A DNA stretch of 64,000 nt from Actinoplanes lobatus (GCF_014205215.1 NZ_JACHNC010000001.1:5514501-5578500), one strand, 5' to 3'. Numbered from the stretch's first letter, positions 51,841-60,956 are shown. A program made the numbers and translations. Notes: generated by a model from the sequence alone, not told the origin.

Positions 51841-53165
51841 ACCCACCGGCCACGCCGGGCGCCGACCGTTCCCCCGATCCCTACCTGCCGGAGCACGGCA
51901 ACGGCGGCTATCGGGTGCTGCACTACGAACTCGACCTCGACTACCGGGTGATGTCGAACCGGCTGGCCGGAAAGGCGATCGTCACGGCGCGGGCGGTCCA
52001 GCCGCTGTCGCGGTTCAGCCTGGACCTGGCCGGGATGCGGGTCCAGGGGGTGCGCGTCGACGGCCGCCCGGCGAGCTTCGACCACCGGCGGGGCAAGCTC
52101 CGGATCAAACCGGAGCGCCCGATCGGCTACGGCGTCACCTTCAAGACCGAGATCCGGTACGGGGGGAAGCCCGCGCCGGTCTCGGGGCGGTGGGGCGACA
52201 TCGGGTGGGACGAGCTGACCGACGGTGTGCTCGTGGCGAGCCAGCCGAACGGGGCGCCGTCCTGGTTCCCGTGCAACGACCGGCCGGACGACAAGGCGAG
52301 TTTCCTGGTGCGGTTCACCGCGCCGTCGCCGTACACCGTGCTGGTCACCGGCGACCTGGTGTCCCGGCGCCGCGGGGCCGGTTCGACCACCTGGGTGTAC
52401 GAGCGCGACGAGCCGACCGCCCCGTACCTGATGAGCGTCCAGATCGGCCGCTACGACCTGGTGGAGCTGGCCGCCGGCGGGGTGACCCAGCGGGCCGCGA
52501 TCACCCCTCGGGTGCGTCACGCCTTCCGGCACGACTTCGGCCGGCACGGCGAGATCATGGCGGCCCTGGAGCGGCTGCTCGGGCCGTACCCGTTCCGCGA
52601 GTACGTCGTGGTGGTCACCGACGACGAGCTGGACGACCCGATCGAGGCGCAGGGCATGGCCGTCTTCGGGCGCAACCACGTCGACGGGCGGCGCACCCAC
52701 GAGCGGCTGGTCGTGCACGAGCTGGCCCATCAGTGGTTCGGCAACAGCCTGACGGTCGCCGACTGGCGGCACATCTGGCTCAACGAGGGCTTCGCCACGT
52801 ACGCCGAATGGTTGTGGTCCGAGGTCTCCGGCGGCGTGCCGGAGCATGTGCACGCGGCCCGATGGCACGCCTGGGCGGCGGCGCAGCCGGCGACCGTCGT
52901 CGTCGGCGACCCGGGCGTCGACAAGATGTTCGACCCGCGCGTCTACAAGCGCGGCGCGCTGACCCTGCACGCCCTGCGCGTGCGGGTCGGTGAGCAGGCG
53001 TTCTTCGCGTTGCTGCGCTCCTGGGTGGCCGAGCACCGGCACCGGACCGTGACGACCGCGCAGTTCCGGGCGCATGCCGCCCGCTTCACGGCCGCGCCGC
53101 TGGACGACCTGTTCACCGCGTGGCTGGACCGCCCGGTGCTGCCGCCGCCCCCGCGCCTGCTCTGA
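51837..53165 (+). CDS. M1-family zinc metallopeptidase
   Basis: A 442-residue gluzincin translated from an ATGA overlap with the Pls-like gene. It has the zinc motif HELAHQWFGN followed, 18 residues after the second His, by NEGFATYAEWLW with the third ligand Glu. The usual GxMEN exopeptidase motif reads EAQGMAVFG, so the amino-terminus-binding Glu is displaced. No signal peptide is evident. M1-type peptidases are reported to degrade epsilon-poly-lysine in Pls-bearing Streptomyces, so a self-resistance or polymer-trimming role is likely. It is not a full-length aminopeptidase N. Confidence 0.9.
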   Translation: MNPPATPGADRSPDPYLPEHGNGGYRVLHYELDLDYRVMSNRLAGKAIVTARAVQPLSRFSLDLAGMRVQGVRVDGRPASFDHRRGKLRIKPERPIGYGVTFKTEIRYGGKPAPVSGRWGDIGWDELTDGVLVASQPNGAPSWFPCNDRPDDKASFLVRFTAPSPYTVLVTGDLVSRRRGAGSTTWVYERDEPTAPYLMSVQIGRYDLVELAAGGVTQRAAITPRVRHAFRHDFGRHGEIMAALERLLGPYPFREYVVVVTDDELDDPIEAQGMAVFGRNHVDGRRTHERLVVHELAHQWFGNSLTVADWRHIWLNEGFATYAEWLWSEVSGGVPEHVHAARWHAWAAAQPATVVVGDPGVDKMFDPRVYKRGALTLHALRVRVGEQAFFALLRSWVAEHRHRTVTTAQFRAHAARFTAAPLDDLFTAWLDRPVLPPPPRLL

Positions 53166-53179
53166 CCCGCCCACCGGCA

Positions 53180-53275
53180 CCGTTCATGTTCGTCTGTGAA
53201 CGGTTCTGAGTGCCCTTGCTCGCTTCGTGGACACGTGCCTACCCGACTGAACATATTCAGGTGCGGTCCACGAAG
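53180..53275 (+). promoter_or_regulatory. Nested inverted repeats in the GH43 leader
   Basis: CCGTTCA (53180-53186) pairs with TGAACGG (53197-53203). Downstream, CTTCGTGGAC (53223-53232) pairs perfectly with GTCCACGAAG (53266-53275), enclosing a smaller CTGAA-CATA-TTCAG dyad (53247-53260). The last arm runs into the GAAGGGAGGAAGG Shine-Dalgarno of the GH43 gene. This could be an operator set or an RNA structure that masks translation start. Confidence 0.5.
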
Positions 53276-53285
53276 GGAGGAAGGA

Positions 53286-54146
53286 ATGAAACGCATTCTG
53301 ATGGCGGTGACCGGTCTGGTCGCCCTCGTCCTCGGCGGCCTGGCCCTGCCCCAGCCCGCCAGCGCGGCGACGACGCTGATCTACGCCACCTTCAAAGGTG
53401 ACGCGGCGGCCGACCAGGAACTGTGGATCTACCAGTCCACCAACGGCGGCACCACCTACAACGTCCTGTACGACACCAACTTCCGGGGCCCGACCGGGGT
53501 GCTGCGCGACCCGAGCATCATCAAGCGGGGCAGCACGTACTTCATCGCCTACACCTGGCAGTCCTGGACGACGAACTCGACGTACTTCGCCGTGGCCCGT
53601 AGCACCGACCTGCTGAACTGGACCAACATCGCCACGGTCCCGTCCGGGATCAGCAGCACCCGGTTCACCTGGGCGCCGGAGTTCTACATCGAGGGCACGA
53701 CGGTCAACATCATCGCCAACGTGGCCCAGACGACCTGCTCCAACTGCTTCCGGCCGTACGTCTACACGGCGCAGAACAGCGACCTCACCTCGTGGAGCGG
53801 GCCGCAGCAGATGTGGGGCCTCGGCTTCAACCACATCGACGCGTACGTGGTGAAGTCCGGCAGCACGTGGCACTCCTTCGTCAAGAACGAGACCACCAAG
53901 TACATCGAGCACTGGACCAGCACCGACCGGCTCACCGGCGGCTGGATCAACCAGGGCACCCTGTGGGCCTCGGGTTACGAGGGGCCGTCGCTGGTCCGGC
54001 TGGACGACGGCCGGTGGCGCATCTACATCGACAAGTACACCAACGGCGGGATCTGGACCGCGACCAGCTCCGACCTCAACACGTGGACCGGCCTGAGCGC
54101 GGTCGGCTGCTCGGGTTGCCGCCACGGCACCGCCATCCCCCGATGA
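53286..54146 (+). CDS. Secreted GH43-family glycosidase
   Basis: A 286-residue secreted enzyme with a Sec signal peptide (MKRILMAVTGLVALVLGGLA, cleavage after ASA). The five-blade beta-propeller pattern of GH43 is suggested by VLRDPSIIKRGSTYFIAY (catalytic Asp), FTWAPEFYIEG, HIDAYVVKSGSTWHSFVK and GYEGPSLVRLDDGRWRIYID (Glu). Likely alpha-L-arabinofuranosidase or arabinanase acting on plant arabinan or pectin side chains. No carbohydrate-binding module is attached. The strong Shine-Dalgarno is part of the structured leader. Confidence 0.85.
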   Translation: MKRILMAVTGLVALVLGGLALPQPASAATTLIYATFKGDAAADQELWIYQSTNGGTTYNVLYDTNFRGPTGVLRDPSIIKRGSTYFIAYTWQSWTTNSTYFAVARSTDLLNWTNIATVPSGISSTRFTWAPEFYIEGTTVNIIANVAQTTCSNCFRPYVYTAQNSDLTSWSGPQQMWGLGFNHIDAYVVKSGSTWHSFVKNETTKYIEHWTSTDRLTGGWINQGTLWASGYEGPSLVRLDDGRWRIYIDKYTNGGIWTATSSDLNTWTGLSAVGCSGCRHGTAIPR

Positions 54147-54156
54147 TTGGATCCCC

Positions 54157-55176
54157 ATGACACCGTTGCGCAGGCTCCTCACCCCCCTCCTGGTGACCGC
54201 CCTGACCGCGCTGGGCGCCGTCGCCGTCGGCTCGTCGCCGGCGGTTGCCGCCACCAACCAGTTCCGCGGCATGAACTGGGCGGTGCTGGGTGACAACTTC
54301 AGCACCGGCCCGCTGGTCGTGCAGGGCCTCAGCTCGTCGGACAGCAACGCGACGGTCCGGGCCAAGGCCAACGCCCTGTACGACGACATGGCCGCGATCG
54401 GCGTCAACACGGTCCGGCTGCCGATCAACACGCACACCGTCGGCACGGCATGGTGGGAGAACTACCGGGGCGCCATCGACGCCGCCACCGCCCGCGGGTT
54501 CAAGGTGATCCTCGCCTACTGGGAGGACGGCGCCGCCTCCGGTGGCCGGATCACCAACATCGCCGCGTGGAACACCATGTGGTCGAAGGTGACCTACCAG
54601 TACGGCGCCAACACCAACGTCTACTTCGAGCCGATGAACGAGCCGCACGGCTACACCTCGGCGGAGTGGCGCAACGTGGCGGCGACCTGGATGAGCTACC
54701 ACTACTCGGCGGTGCCGGCCCGGACGCTGATCGGCGGCACCGGGTACAGCCAGGACCTGCGCGACGTCTGCAACGACAGCCGGTTCAGCGGCACGCTGCT
54801 CTCGTTCCACCACTACGCGTTCTTCTACAGCGCGATGACCTACGACGCCTTCCGCAGCCACGTCCAGACCCGGCTCGGCAACTGCGCCTCCCGCGCCGTG
54901 GTCACCGAGTTCGGCGCCCCGATGTCGACCGGGCTCAACTACGCCGACGCCAACAGCACCGACAATTTCGTACGCCACATCCGCGCCGTCACCCAGGTGA
55001 TGCGGGACAACCAGATGGGCGGCACCTACTGGCCGGCCCTGGGTGGCAAGCCCACCGGCACCTCGGGCTTCGACTACTACTCGATGTTCGCCTTCAGTGG
55101 CAGCGGCACCAACCTCAACCTGGCCGTCCGCAACGCCTCCGGCCGCGACCGCATCCGGTACGGCTGGGGCCTCTGA
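54157..55176 (+). CDS. Secreted GH5-family endoglycanase
   Basis: A 339-residue secreted (beta/alpha)8 glycosidase with a signal peptide ending near AVAATNQFRG. The acid/base Glu is in YFEPMNEPHGY (about residues 166-176) and the nucleophile Glu in AVVTEFGAPM (about residues 253-262), with IGVNTVRLPINTHTV and HHYAFFYS as supporting GH5 segments. Substrate could be cellulose, mannan or a related beta-glycan. It follows GH43 by 10 bp and is probably cotranscribed with it. Confidence 0.9.
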   Translation: MTPLRRLLTPLLVTALTALGAVAVGSSPAVAATNQFRGMNWAVLGDNFSTGPLVVQGLSSSDSNATVRAKANALYDDMAAIGVNTVRLPINTHTVGTAWWENYRGAIDAATARGFKVILAYWEDGAASGGRITNIAAWNTMWSKVTYQYGANTNVYFEPMNEPHGYTSAEWRNVAATWMSYHYSAVPARTLIGGTGYSQDLRDVCNDSRFSGTLLSFHHYAFFYSAMTYDAFRSHVQTRLGNCASRAVVTEFGAPMSTGLNYADANSTDNFVRHIRAVTQVMRDNQMGGTYWPALGGKPTGTSGFDYYSMFAFSGSGTNLNLAVRNASGRDRIRYGWGL

Positions 55177-55186
55177 CGCTCGGAAC

Positions 55187-55235
55187 GGACCGGCCCCCTG
55201 CCACGGCACGTGCCGCTGTGGCAGGGGGCCGGTCC
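55187..55235 (+). terminator. Strong hairpin after the GH5 gene
   Basis: A perfect 18-bp stem (GGACCGGCCCCCTGCCAC and its complement) with a 13-base loop that is itself palindromic (GGCACGTGCC) begins 10 bp after the GH5 stop. The remaining 200 bp up to the Hsp70-like gene is GC-rich without clear signals. Confidence 0.85.
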
Positions 55236-55435
55236 ATGTCGAACAGACACGGCACGGGTGGAGCCGCGTGCCGGGGCCGCGACCGCCGGTCCTCCCGGCG
55301 GCCGGCCCGTTGGTGTGAAGCCCGGCACGCCGGAGAATCTCCCGGCGGCCCGGCCGTCCGCTTGACCCTATTCTGGTAGCCCCCGGACCCGGGGGAGGCA
55401 GGTCACGCCCTCGACCGGATCCGGAGTCACTCGGG

Positions 55436-57340
55436 ATGTATGCGCTCGGCATCGATCTGGGAACCACCTACACCGCCGCCGCCGTCTGGCGCTCCGGTCA
55501 TGCCGAGATCGTCTCGCTGGGCAGCAGGACGGCGGCCGTCCCGACGGTGGTGCTGTTGCGGGCCGACGAGAGCATCCTGACCGGCGAGATCGCCAGCCGG
55601 CGAGGGCTGACCGAACCGCACCGGATGGCCCGCGAGTTCAAGCGGCGCCTCGGTGACCCCACGCCGATCCTGCTCGGTGGGGTGCCGTACTCGGCCGAGT
55701 CGCTGATGGCCCGGATGCTGCGGGCCGTGATCGACGAGGTGTCGTCACGAGAGGGCGGCGAACCGAACGCCATCTGCGTCTCGCATCCGGCCAACTGGGG
55801 GCCGTACAAGATCGATCTGTTGTATCAGGTGATCCGCCTCGCCGGCATCGAGCTGCCGGTCCAGTTGATCACCGAGCCGCACGCCGCGGCGGTCTTCTAC
55901 GCCCGGCAGCAGCGGCTGGAGCCGGACGCGACGGTGGCCGTCTACGACCTCGGCGGCGGCACCTTCGACGCGGCGGTGCTGCGCAAGACCCCGGAGGGTT
56001 TCGAGCTCATCGGCAAGCCGGAGGGGATCGAGCGGCTCGGCGGCGTCGACTTCGACGCCGCCATCTTCGCCCATGTGGCCGGGGCGCTCGACGGCGCGCT
56101 GGACGACCTCGACGAACAGGATCCGGCGGCGAGCGCCGCGGTCGCCCGACTCCGCGAGGAGTGCGTGCAGGCCAAGGAGGCTCTGTCGGCGGACACCGAC
56201 GTGACGATTCCGGTGCTGCTGCCGGCCGTCACCACCGAGGTCCGGCTCACTCGCGCCGAGTTGGAGGCGATGGTCCGCCCGGTGCTGAGCGGCCCGATCG
56301 AGGCGCTGCGCCGAGCCGTCAAGTCGGCCGGGATCGAGCCGGCGGACCTGCACTCGGTGCTGCTGGTCGGCGGTTCGTCGCGGATTCCGCTGGTCGCGCG
56401 GATGGTCGGTGCGGAGTTCGGGCGGCCGGTCGCGGTCGACGCCCACCCCAAGCATGCGGTGGCGCTCGGCGCGGCCTGGCATGCCGGTGCCTCGATCGCC
56501 GAGGCCCAGACGGCGCTGGTGCTGCCCGAGGCCGTCGACCCGTGGGCGACCGGCGCCGCCGAGGCGGTCGCCCCGGCCTGGCCGGACGCCCTCGTGGTTC
56601 CCGCCGAGCCCGCCCAGCCGGTCCAGCCGTCTCCGGCGGCGCCCTCCCCGGCGTCTTCGCCGGAGCCGGAGCCGGTCTCGTCCCCGGAGGCAGCCGGGCC
56701 GACCGCCGCCGTCGCGCTGCCCGCCGATGCGGCGACTCGGGTACGGATTCTCGGCGCTGTTCTGGCTGCCGCCGTGGTGGTGTTGCTCGCCGGCGTCACC
56801 GGCGCCGTCTGGGCCGTCGACAGGTTCGGCGGCGACGGCAAGAAGGACGTTCCGGCGACCGGGGCCGGCATGCACAGCCCGATCCCGAGCGCGGCCGCCT
56901 CGGCGGGCGCGAGCGTGCCGGCCAGCGCGGCCGCCGCCCCGGTGCCGGCCGACGAGGCGTGCACCGATCAGATGAGGCAGAGTCCTCGCTGGGTCTGCCT
57001 CACCCGGGCCACCGTCCGGGACGGAAGGTTCACCGTCTGGTACGAGGCGGACTGGAACGGCGAGACCCCGGACACCGCGAAGGGCTTCCACCTGCACATC
57101 TACGGCGGCGACGGGCAGAGCCCCGACGAGACGACGATGGGCAGCCAGGCGACCGCACACGGCGAGTACTACTTCGAGGACCAGCAGCCCTCGGTGCGGC
57201 GGACCGGCGACGCCGACTTCGAGGCCGTCAGCGATGCCCCGAAGGTGTGCGCCCGCATTGCCAAGAGCGGGCACGGGCTGGCCAGGGCCGCCGACGGCAG
57301 CTACCACACCGGCAACTGCATCCCCATCCAGCGGGACTGA
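55436..57340 (+). CDS. Membrane-anchored Hsp70-like protein with extracytoplasmic domain
   Basis: A 634-residue protein. Residues 1-360 form an actin/Hsp70-type ATPase: ALGIDLGTTYTAAAV (phosphate 1), VAVYDLGGGTFDAAVL (phosphate 2) and SVLLVGGSSRIPLVARMV (adenosine motif). The usual substrate-binding domain is absent. Instead there is a P/S/A/E-rich linker, a membrane helix (about residues 437-462, GAVLAAAVVVLLAGVTGAVWAV) and a C-terminal domain of about 130 residues with four Cys, predicted outside the cell. This architecture occurs in actinomycetes and suggests signalling or envelope assembly, not classical folding. No DnaJ or GrpE is nearby. Confidence 0.88.
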   Translation: MYALGIDLGTTYTAAAVWRSGHAEIVSLGSRTAAVPTVVLLRADESILTGEIASRRGLTEPHRMAREFKRRLGDPTPILLGGVPYSAESLMARMLRAVIDEVSSREGGEPNAICVSHPANWGPYKIDLLYQVIRLAGIELPVQLITEPHAAAVFYARQQRLEPDATVAVYDLGGGTFDAAVLRKTPEGFELIGKPEGIERLGGVDFDAAIFAHVAGALDGALDDLDEQDPAASAAVARLREECVQAKEALSADTDVTIPVLLPAVTTEVRLTRAELEAMVRPVLSGPIEALRRAVKSAGIEPADLHSVLLVGGSSRIPLVARMVGAEFGRPVAVDAHPKHAVALGAAWHAGASIAEAQTALVLPEAVDPWATGAAEAVAPAWPDALVVPAEPAQPVQPSPAAPSPASSPEPEPVSSPEAAGPTAAVALPADAATRVRILGAVLAAAVVVLLAGVTGAVWAVDRFGGDGKKDVPATGAGMHSPIPSAAASAGASVPASAAAAPVPADEACTDQMRQSPRWVCLTRATVRDGRFTVWYEADWNGETPDTAKGFHLHIYGGDGQSPDETTMGSQATAHGEYYFEDQQPSVRRTGDADFEAVSDAPKVCARIAKSGHGLARAADGSYHTGNCIPIQRD

Positions 57341-57508
57341 CGGCCGCGCGCCGGTGCCGGGCCGGGGCGGCACGACCACACCGTCAGCAGCGCTGTAACC
57401 ATCCCCGACGGCACCGCCGCCGTGATCCGGTCGACCGTCGTCCGGTTCATGGGGGCGAGCTTTCGCGCGAACATGTCCGAAGCTGTTGCCTTCTGTTGAC
57501 TTCATACA

Positions 57509-57532
57509 TGCAAATAGTTCAGTGTGTTTGCA
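57509..57532. promoter_or_regulatory. TGCAAA/TTTGCA dyad upstream of the GH2 gene
   Basis: A 6-bp inverted repeat with a 12-base spacer sits in an AT-rich patch 28 bp before the GH2 start; TTGACT lies just upstream at 57496. It is a candidate operator for sugar-responsive control. The other 170 bp of this gap show nothing I can name. Confidence 0.3.
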
Positions 57533-57559
57533 GTCTCGTCGATCGAAGGGAAACAATCG

Positions 57560-60500
57560 ATGCCCCGATCACCCGGGAGAACCCTGCTCCTCGCCGTCCT
57601 GCTGGTTCTCTCCGTCCTCGGCGTGCCCGCCGCGCCCGCCTCCGCCGCGGCGCCGGTGCACGGTCTCAAGGGTGAGTACTTCCGGATGTCCGCACCGGGC
57701 GCCCGGGACTTCGCCGAACTCGGCGGGATCGTGCTCGACCCGAACATCGACCTGCCCGGCCTGGCCGGCACGTTCGAGTCGCTGACCGGGCGCACCGAGC
57801 ACACCACCGCCCGCTGGACCGGGAAGATCACCGCGCCGGCCACCGGCGACTACACGTTCTCCATGATCGGCGACAACGGGTTCCGGTTCCTGATCGACGG
57901 GCGGCCGGTGATCGACCACTGGGTCGGTGACTGGGACCGCGAGCAGGTCAGTGCCCCGGTGCCGCTGGTGGCGGGGGAGGCGCACGACCTCCGCATCGAG
58001 ATGTTCCAGGACGTCGGCGGCGCGAACCTGTTCCTGCGCTGGTCGGGCGCCGGGCTCGATAAGCAGATCGTTCCGGAGAGCGCTTTCACGCCGCCGGACG
58101 GCTTCCAGATCTTCCCGGTCGCGTTCACCGTCCAGCCGGACGGCCGCACCCTGATCGCCGACTTCGACGCGGCCGTTGACGACCTCGGCGCGCTGGCCGA
58201 ACACCTCAAGGTCGAGGTCGACACCACCGTCTTCCCGATCCGGAGCGTCCGCGGGAGCGGCGACAAGGCGGTCGTCACCCTCAGCGAGAAGATCCAGAAG
58301 GACCAGCGGGTCCGCGTCAACTACGACGGCACCGGCGGGCTCGTCGTCGGCGGCGAGACCGTTCCGCAGGTCATCCGTTCGGCGGGCAACACGTCCACGC
58401 ACCGGCTCACCACCCCGTGGGGCGACCGGGTCGACGAGCGTCATCCCCTGCCCGAATACCCGCGTCCACAGTTGATCCGCAAGGACTGGATCAACCTGAA
58501 CGGGCCGTGGGAGTTCGCCGCCGCCCAGGCCGGGGAGCAGCCGGTCTTCGGCAAGGCCCTCGGCGAGCGGATCATCGTGCCCTACCCGGTCGAGTCGCTG
58601 CTGTCCGGCATCGAACGGCGCGAGGACCACATGTTCTACCGCAAGCTCGTCACCGTTCCCGGCAACTGGACCGGCAAGCGGATCAGGCTCAACTTCGGCG
58701 CCGTCGACTACGAGGCGAAGGTGTGGGTCAACGGCACGCTCGTCATCACGCACACCGGCGGCTACACGGCGTTCACCGCCGACATCACCGGCGCGCTCCG
58801 TAGGCACGGGCCGCAGGAGATCATCGTCGCGGTCACCGACGTGACCGGGCCGAACCAGCCGAAGGGCAAGCAGTCGCTGAACCCGGGCGGCATCGTCTAC
58901 GAGCCGTCGTCCGGCATCTGGCAGACGGTCTGGATGGAGCCGGTCGCGCCGGTCGCCGTCGACGGCCTCGTCATCACCCCCGACGTCGCGACCGGGTCGG
59001 TCGTCGTCCGGGTCGATTCCGCGGCCGATGCGACGGCGGTCATCGTGGCCCGGGACAGGAAGGGCCGGATCTCGGGTAGGGCTGTAGCGAGGACCAACAC
59101 CGACGTCCGGCTCAAGATCGATAAGCCGCGTCTGTGGAGCCCCGACGACCCCTACCTCTACGACCTCGACGTGCGGCTCGGCAGCGATTCCGTCCGCGGC
59201 GATTCCGTCCGCGGCGACGCTGTCCGCGGCGACGCTGTCCGCGGCGATTCCGTCCGCGGCGATTCCGTCCGCGGAGACGCTGTCCGCGGCGATTCCGTTC
59301 GCGGCTACTTCGGCCTCCGTGAAGTCGCCGTCCAGAACGTCGGTGGTTTTCCGAAACTGGTGCTGAACGGCAAGCCGATCTTCTCGCTCGCCACCCTCGA
59401 CCAGGGGTTCTGGCCGGACGGCCTGTACACCCAGCCCAGCGACGCGGCCCTGCGCTTCGACCTGGAGGAGACGAAGAAGCTCGGCTTCAACGCGGTCCGC
59501 AAGCACATCAAGGTGGAGTCGGCCCGCTGGTACCGGCACGCCGACGAACTCGGCCTGCTCGTCTGGCAGGACTTCGTCTCCGCCGACATCAACAGCACGG
59601 CCGGCCAGGAGGCGTTCCTGAGCCAGAGCCGGGAGATGATGCGCCAGCTGCACGGCTTCCCGTCGATCATCGGGTGGATCGTCTTCAACGAGGGCTGGGG
59701 TGAATGGGACCGCACGACGACTGGACAGATCGCCACCGCCGTCAAGATTGACGACCCGTCCCGCATCGTCAATGCGCACAGTGGCGTCAACTGTTGCGCG
59801 TCCAAGGGTGACTCCGGCAAGGGTGACGTGATCGATCACCACGACTACGTCAACAATGATCCGCCCTACCCGGACGCCACCCGTATCGCGATGGACGGTG
59901 AACACGGTGGCTTCACCCTGCGCACCCCCGGGCACATGTGGCCGGGCACGCCCGCCGTCATCTACAGCGGAGTCGCCGACAAGGCGGCACTGACCGCGAA
60001 GTACGTCGACAACACCGAGCGCTTCTACCTGGAGGCGGCCGGGGCCGAGTTGTCCGGCTCGGTCTACACGCAGATCACCGACCTGGAGACCGAGCTCAAC
60101 GGCCTCTGGACCTACGACCGGCGAGAGATAAAGGTCAACCCCTCGGCGGTACGGGCGGTGAACGCGAAAGTGATCGCGGCCGGGGCGGCGTCCGGTCAGG
60201 CCCGGACGTATCCCGGGCACGGCGACTGGAACCTGGACGAGGGCAGCGGCACGACCGCCCGCGACAGCGGCGGCGACAGCCACCTCACCCTGACCGGCGA
60301 CACCGCGTGGGCTCCCGGCGTGAGCGGCACGGCGCTGCGGTTCGACGGTGACGGCGACTACGCCGACACGGCGGCGCCGGTGCTCGACACCACGAAGGAC
60401 TACACGGTCGCGGCCTGGGTGACCCTCGACGAACTGCCCGGCAACTACGCCACCGCGCTCAGCCAGGACGGCCGCCGCACCGAGAACCCCTTCTACCTCC

Positions 60501-60829
60501 AGTACGGGCAGGGCGCCTTCGCGTTCAGCACCCCCGGCGGCAACCGGGCCCGGCTGGTCACCACGCCCGAACTGAACCGCTGGTACCACCTGACCGGCGT
60601 CCGCGACCACACCACCGGCGAGATCCGCCTCTACGTCGACGGCAAGCGTGTCGCCACGGTCCCGGCCGGTCCGGACGTGGTGAGCACCGGCCCGCTGTCG
60701 GTGGGCCGGGCGAAGTACGCGGGCAACCGCACCGACTTCTGGTCCGGCTCGATCGACCGGGTGCACGCCTACAACCGCGGCCTGACCGACGAGGAGGTGT
60801 CCGCCCTCTACACGGCCGAGGCCGCCTGA
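57560..60829 (+). CDS. Secreted GH2-family glycoside hydrolase with PA14 and LamG domains
   Basis: A 1089-residue enzyme; ATG 57560 after GAAGGGAAA starts a clear signal peptide (LLLAVLLVLSVLGVPAAPASA). Domains in order: PA14 (about residues 35-170, YTFSMIGDNGFRFLIDG), a linker beta domain, GH2 sugar-binding jelly roll (about 305-450, EFAAAQAGEQPVFGKALGER onward), GH2 Ig-like domain, TIM barrel (about 600-870) with acid/base Glu in GWIVFNEGWGEWD and a probable nucleophile Glu in MDGEHGGF, then a C-terminal LamG/concanavalin-like domain (about 895-1085). The Ig-like domain carries an eight-fold pentapeptide repeat. Likely substrate is a galactose- or uronate-containing pectin side chain. Confidence 0.92.
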   Translation: MPRSPGRTLLLAVLLVLSVLGVPAAPASAAAPVHGLKGEYFRMSAPGARDFAELGGIVLDPNIDLPGLAGTFESLTGRTEHTTARWTGKITAPATGDYTFSMIGDNGFRFLIDGRPVIDHWVGDWDREQVSAPVPLVAGEAHDLRIEMFQDVGGANLFLRWSGAGLDKQIVPESAFTPPDGFQIFPVAFTVQPDGRTLIADFDAAVDDLGALAEHLKVEVDTTVFPIRSVRGSGDKAVVTLSEKIQKDQRVRVNYDGTGGLVVGGETVPQVIRSAGNTSTHRLTTPWGDRVDERHPLPEYPRPQLIRKDWINLNGPWEFAAAQAGEQPVFGKALGERIIVPYPVESLLSGIERREDHMFYRKLVTVPGNWTGKRIRLNFGAVDYEAKVWVNGTLVITHTGGYTAFTADITGALRRHGPQEIIVAVTDVTGPNQPKGKQSLNPGGIVYEPSSGIWQTVWMEPVAPVAVDGLVITPDVATGSVVVRVDSAADATAVIVARDRKGRISGRAVARTNTDVRLKIDKPRLWSPDDPYLYDLDVRLGSDSVRGDSVRGDAVRGDAVRGDSVRGDSVRGDAVRGDSVRGYFGLREVAVQNVGGFPKLVLNGKPIFSLATLDQGFWPDGLYTQPSDAALRFDLEETKKLGFNAVRKHIKVESARWYRHADELGLLVWQDFVSADINSTAGQEAFLSQSREMMRQLHGFPSIIGWIVFNEGWGEWDRTTTGQIATAVKIDDPSRIVNAHSGVNCCASKGDSGKGDVIDHHDYVNNDPPYPDATRIAMDGEHGGFTLRTPGHMWPGTPAVIYSGVADKAALTAKYVDNTERFYLEAAGAELSGSVYTQITDLETELNGLWTYDRREIKVNPSAVRAVNAKVIAAGAASGQARTYPGHGDWNLDEGSGTTARDSGGDSHLTLTGDTAWAPGVSGTALRFDGDGDYADTAAPVLDTTKDYTVAAWVTLDELPGNYATALSQDGRRTENPFYLQYGQGAFAFSTPGGNRARLVTTPELNRWYHLTGVRDHTTGEIRLYVDGKRVATVPAGPDVVSTGPLSVGRAKYAGNRTDFWSGSIDRVHAYNRGLTDEEVSALYTAEAA
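59186..59305 (+). repeat. In-frame 15-bp tandem repeat, eight copies, inside the GH2 gene
   Basis: Eight tandem 15-bp units encode Asp-(Ser/Ala)-Val-Arg-Gly. Units alternate between two main versions (gat tcc gtc cgc ggc and gac gct gtc cgc ggc). They follow YLYDLDVRLG and run directly into YFGLREV, the last strand of the GH2 Ig-like domain, where related enzymes have a single such stretch. Unit length keeps the frame, so copy number can vary without loss of the enzyme. Confidence 0.95.
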
Positions 60830-60898
60830 CCGGCCCCGGCGAGGATGGCCGGGGCCTGCTGACCCACTCCGGCGAGGATGGCTGGAGCCGGCAGGCCG

Positions 60899-60956
60899 TC
60901 CCGGCGCCGGGATCGTCCTGATCCCGGCGCCGGGATCGTCCTGATCCCGGCGCCGG
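60899..60956. repeat. 23-bp tandem repeat downstream of the GH2 gene
   Basis: Two full copies and half of a third of a 23-bp unit (TCCCGGCGCCGGGATCGTCC plus TGA). Each contains the palindrome CCCGGCGCCGGG, so several alternative hairpins can form. Just upstream, at about 60838-60885, a 14-17 base motif CCGGCGAGGATGGC is also repeated. The area may serve as a terminator for GH2 and also affects the 3' end of the convergent membrane protein gene. Confidence 0.85.

Noticed and set aside
53247..53260. LexA/SOS box at CTGAACATATTCAG
   Set aside because: It lacks the flanking TCGAAC/GTTCGA pattern of actinobacterial LexA sites and lies before glycosidase genes.
59186..59305. CRISPR-like repeat array
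   Set aside because: Units are 15 bp, contiguous, in frame and without spacers; it is a coding tandem repeat and no cas genes are nearby.
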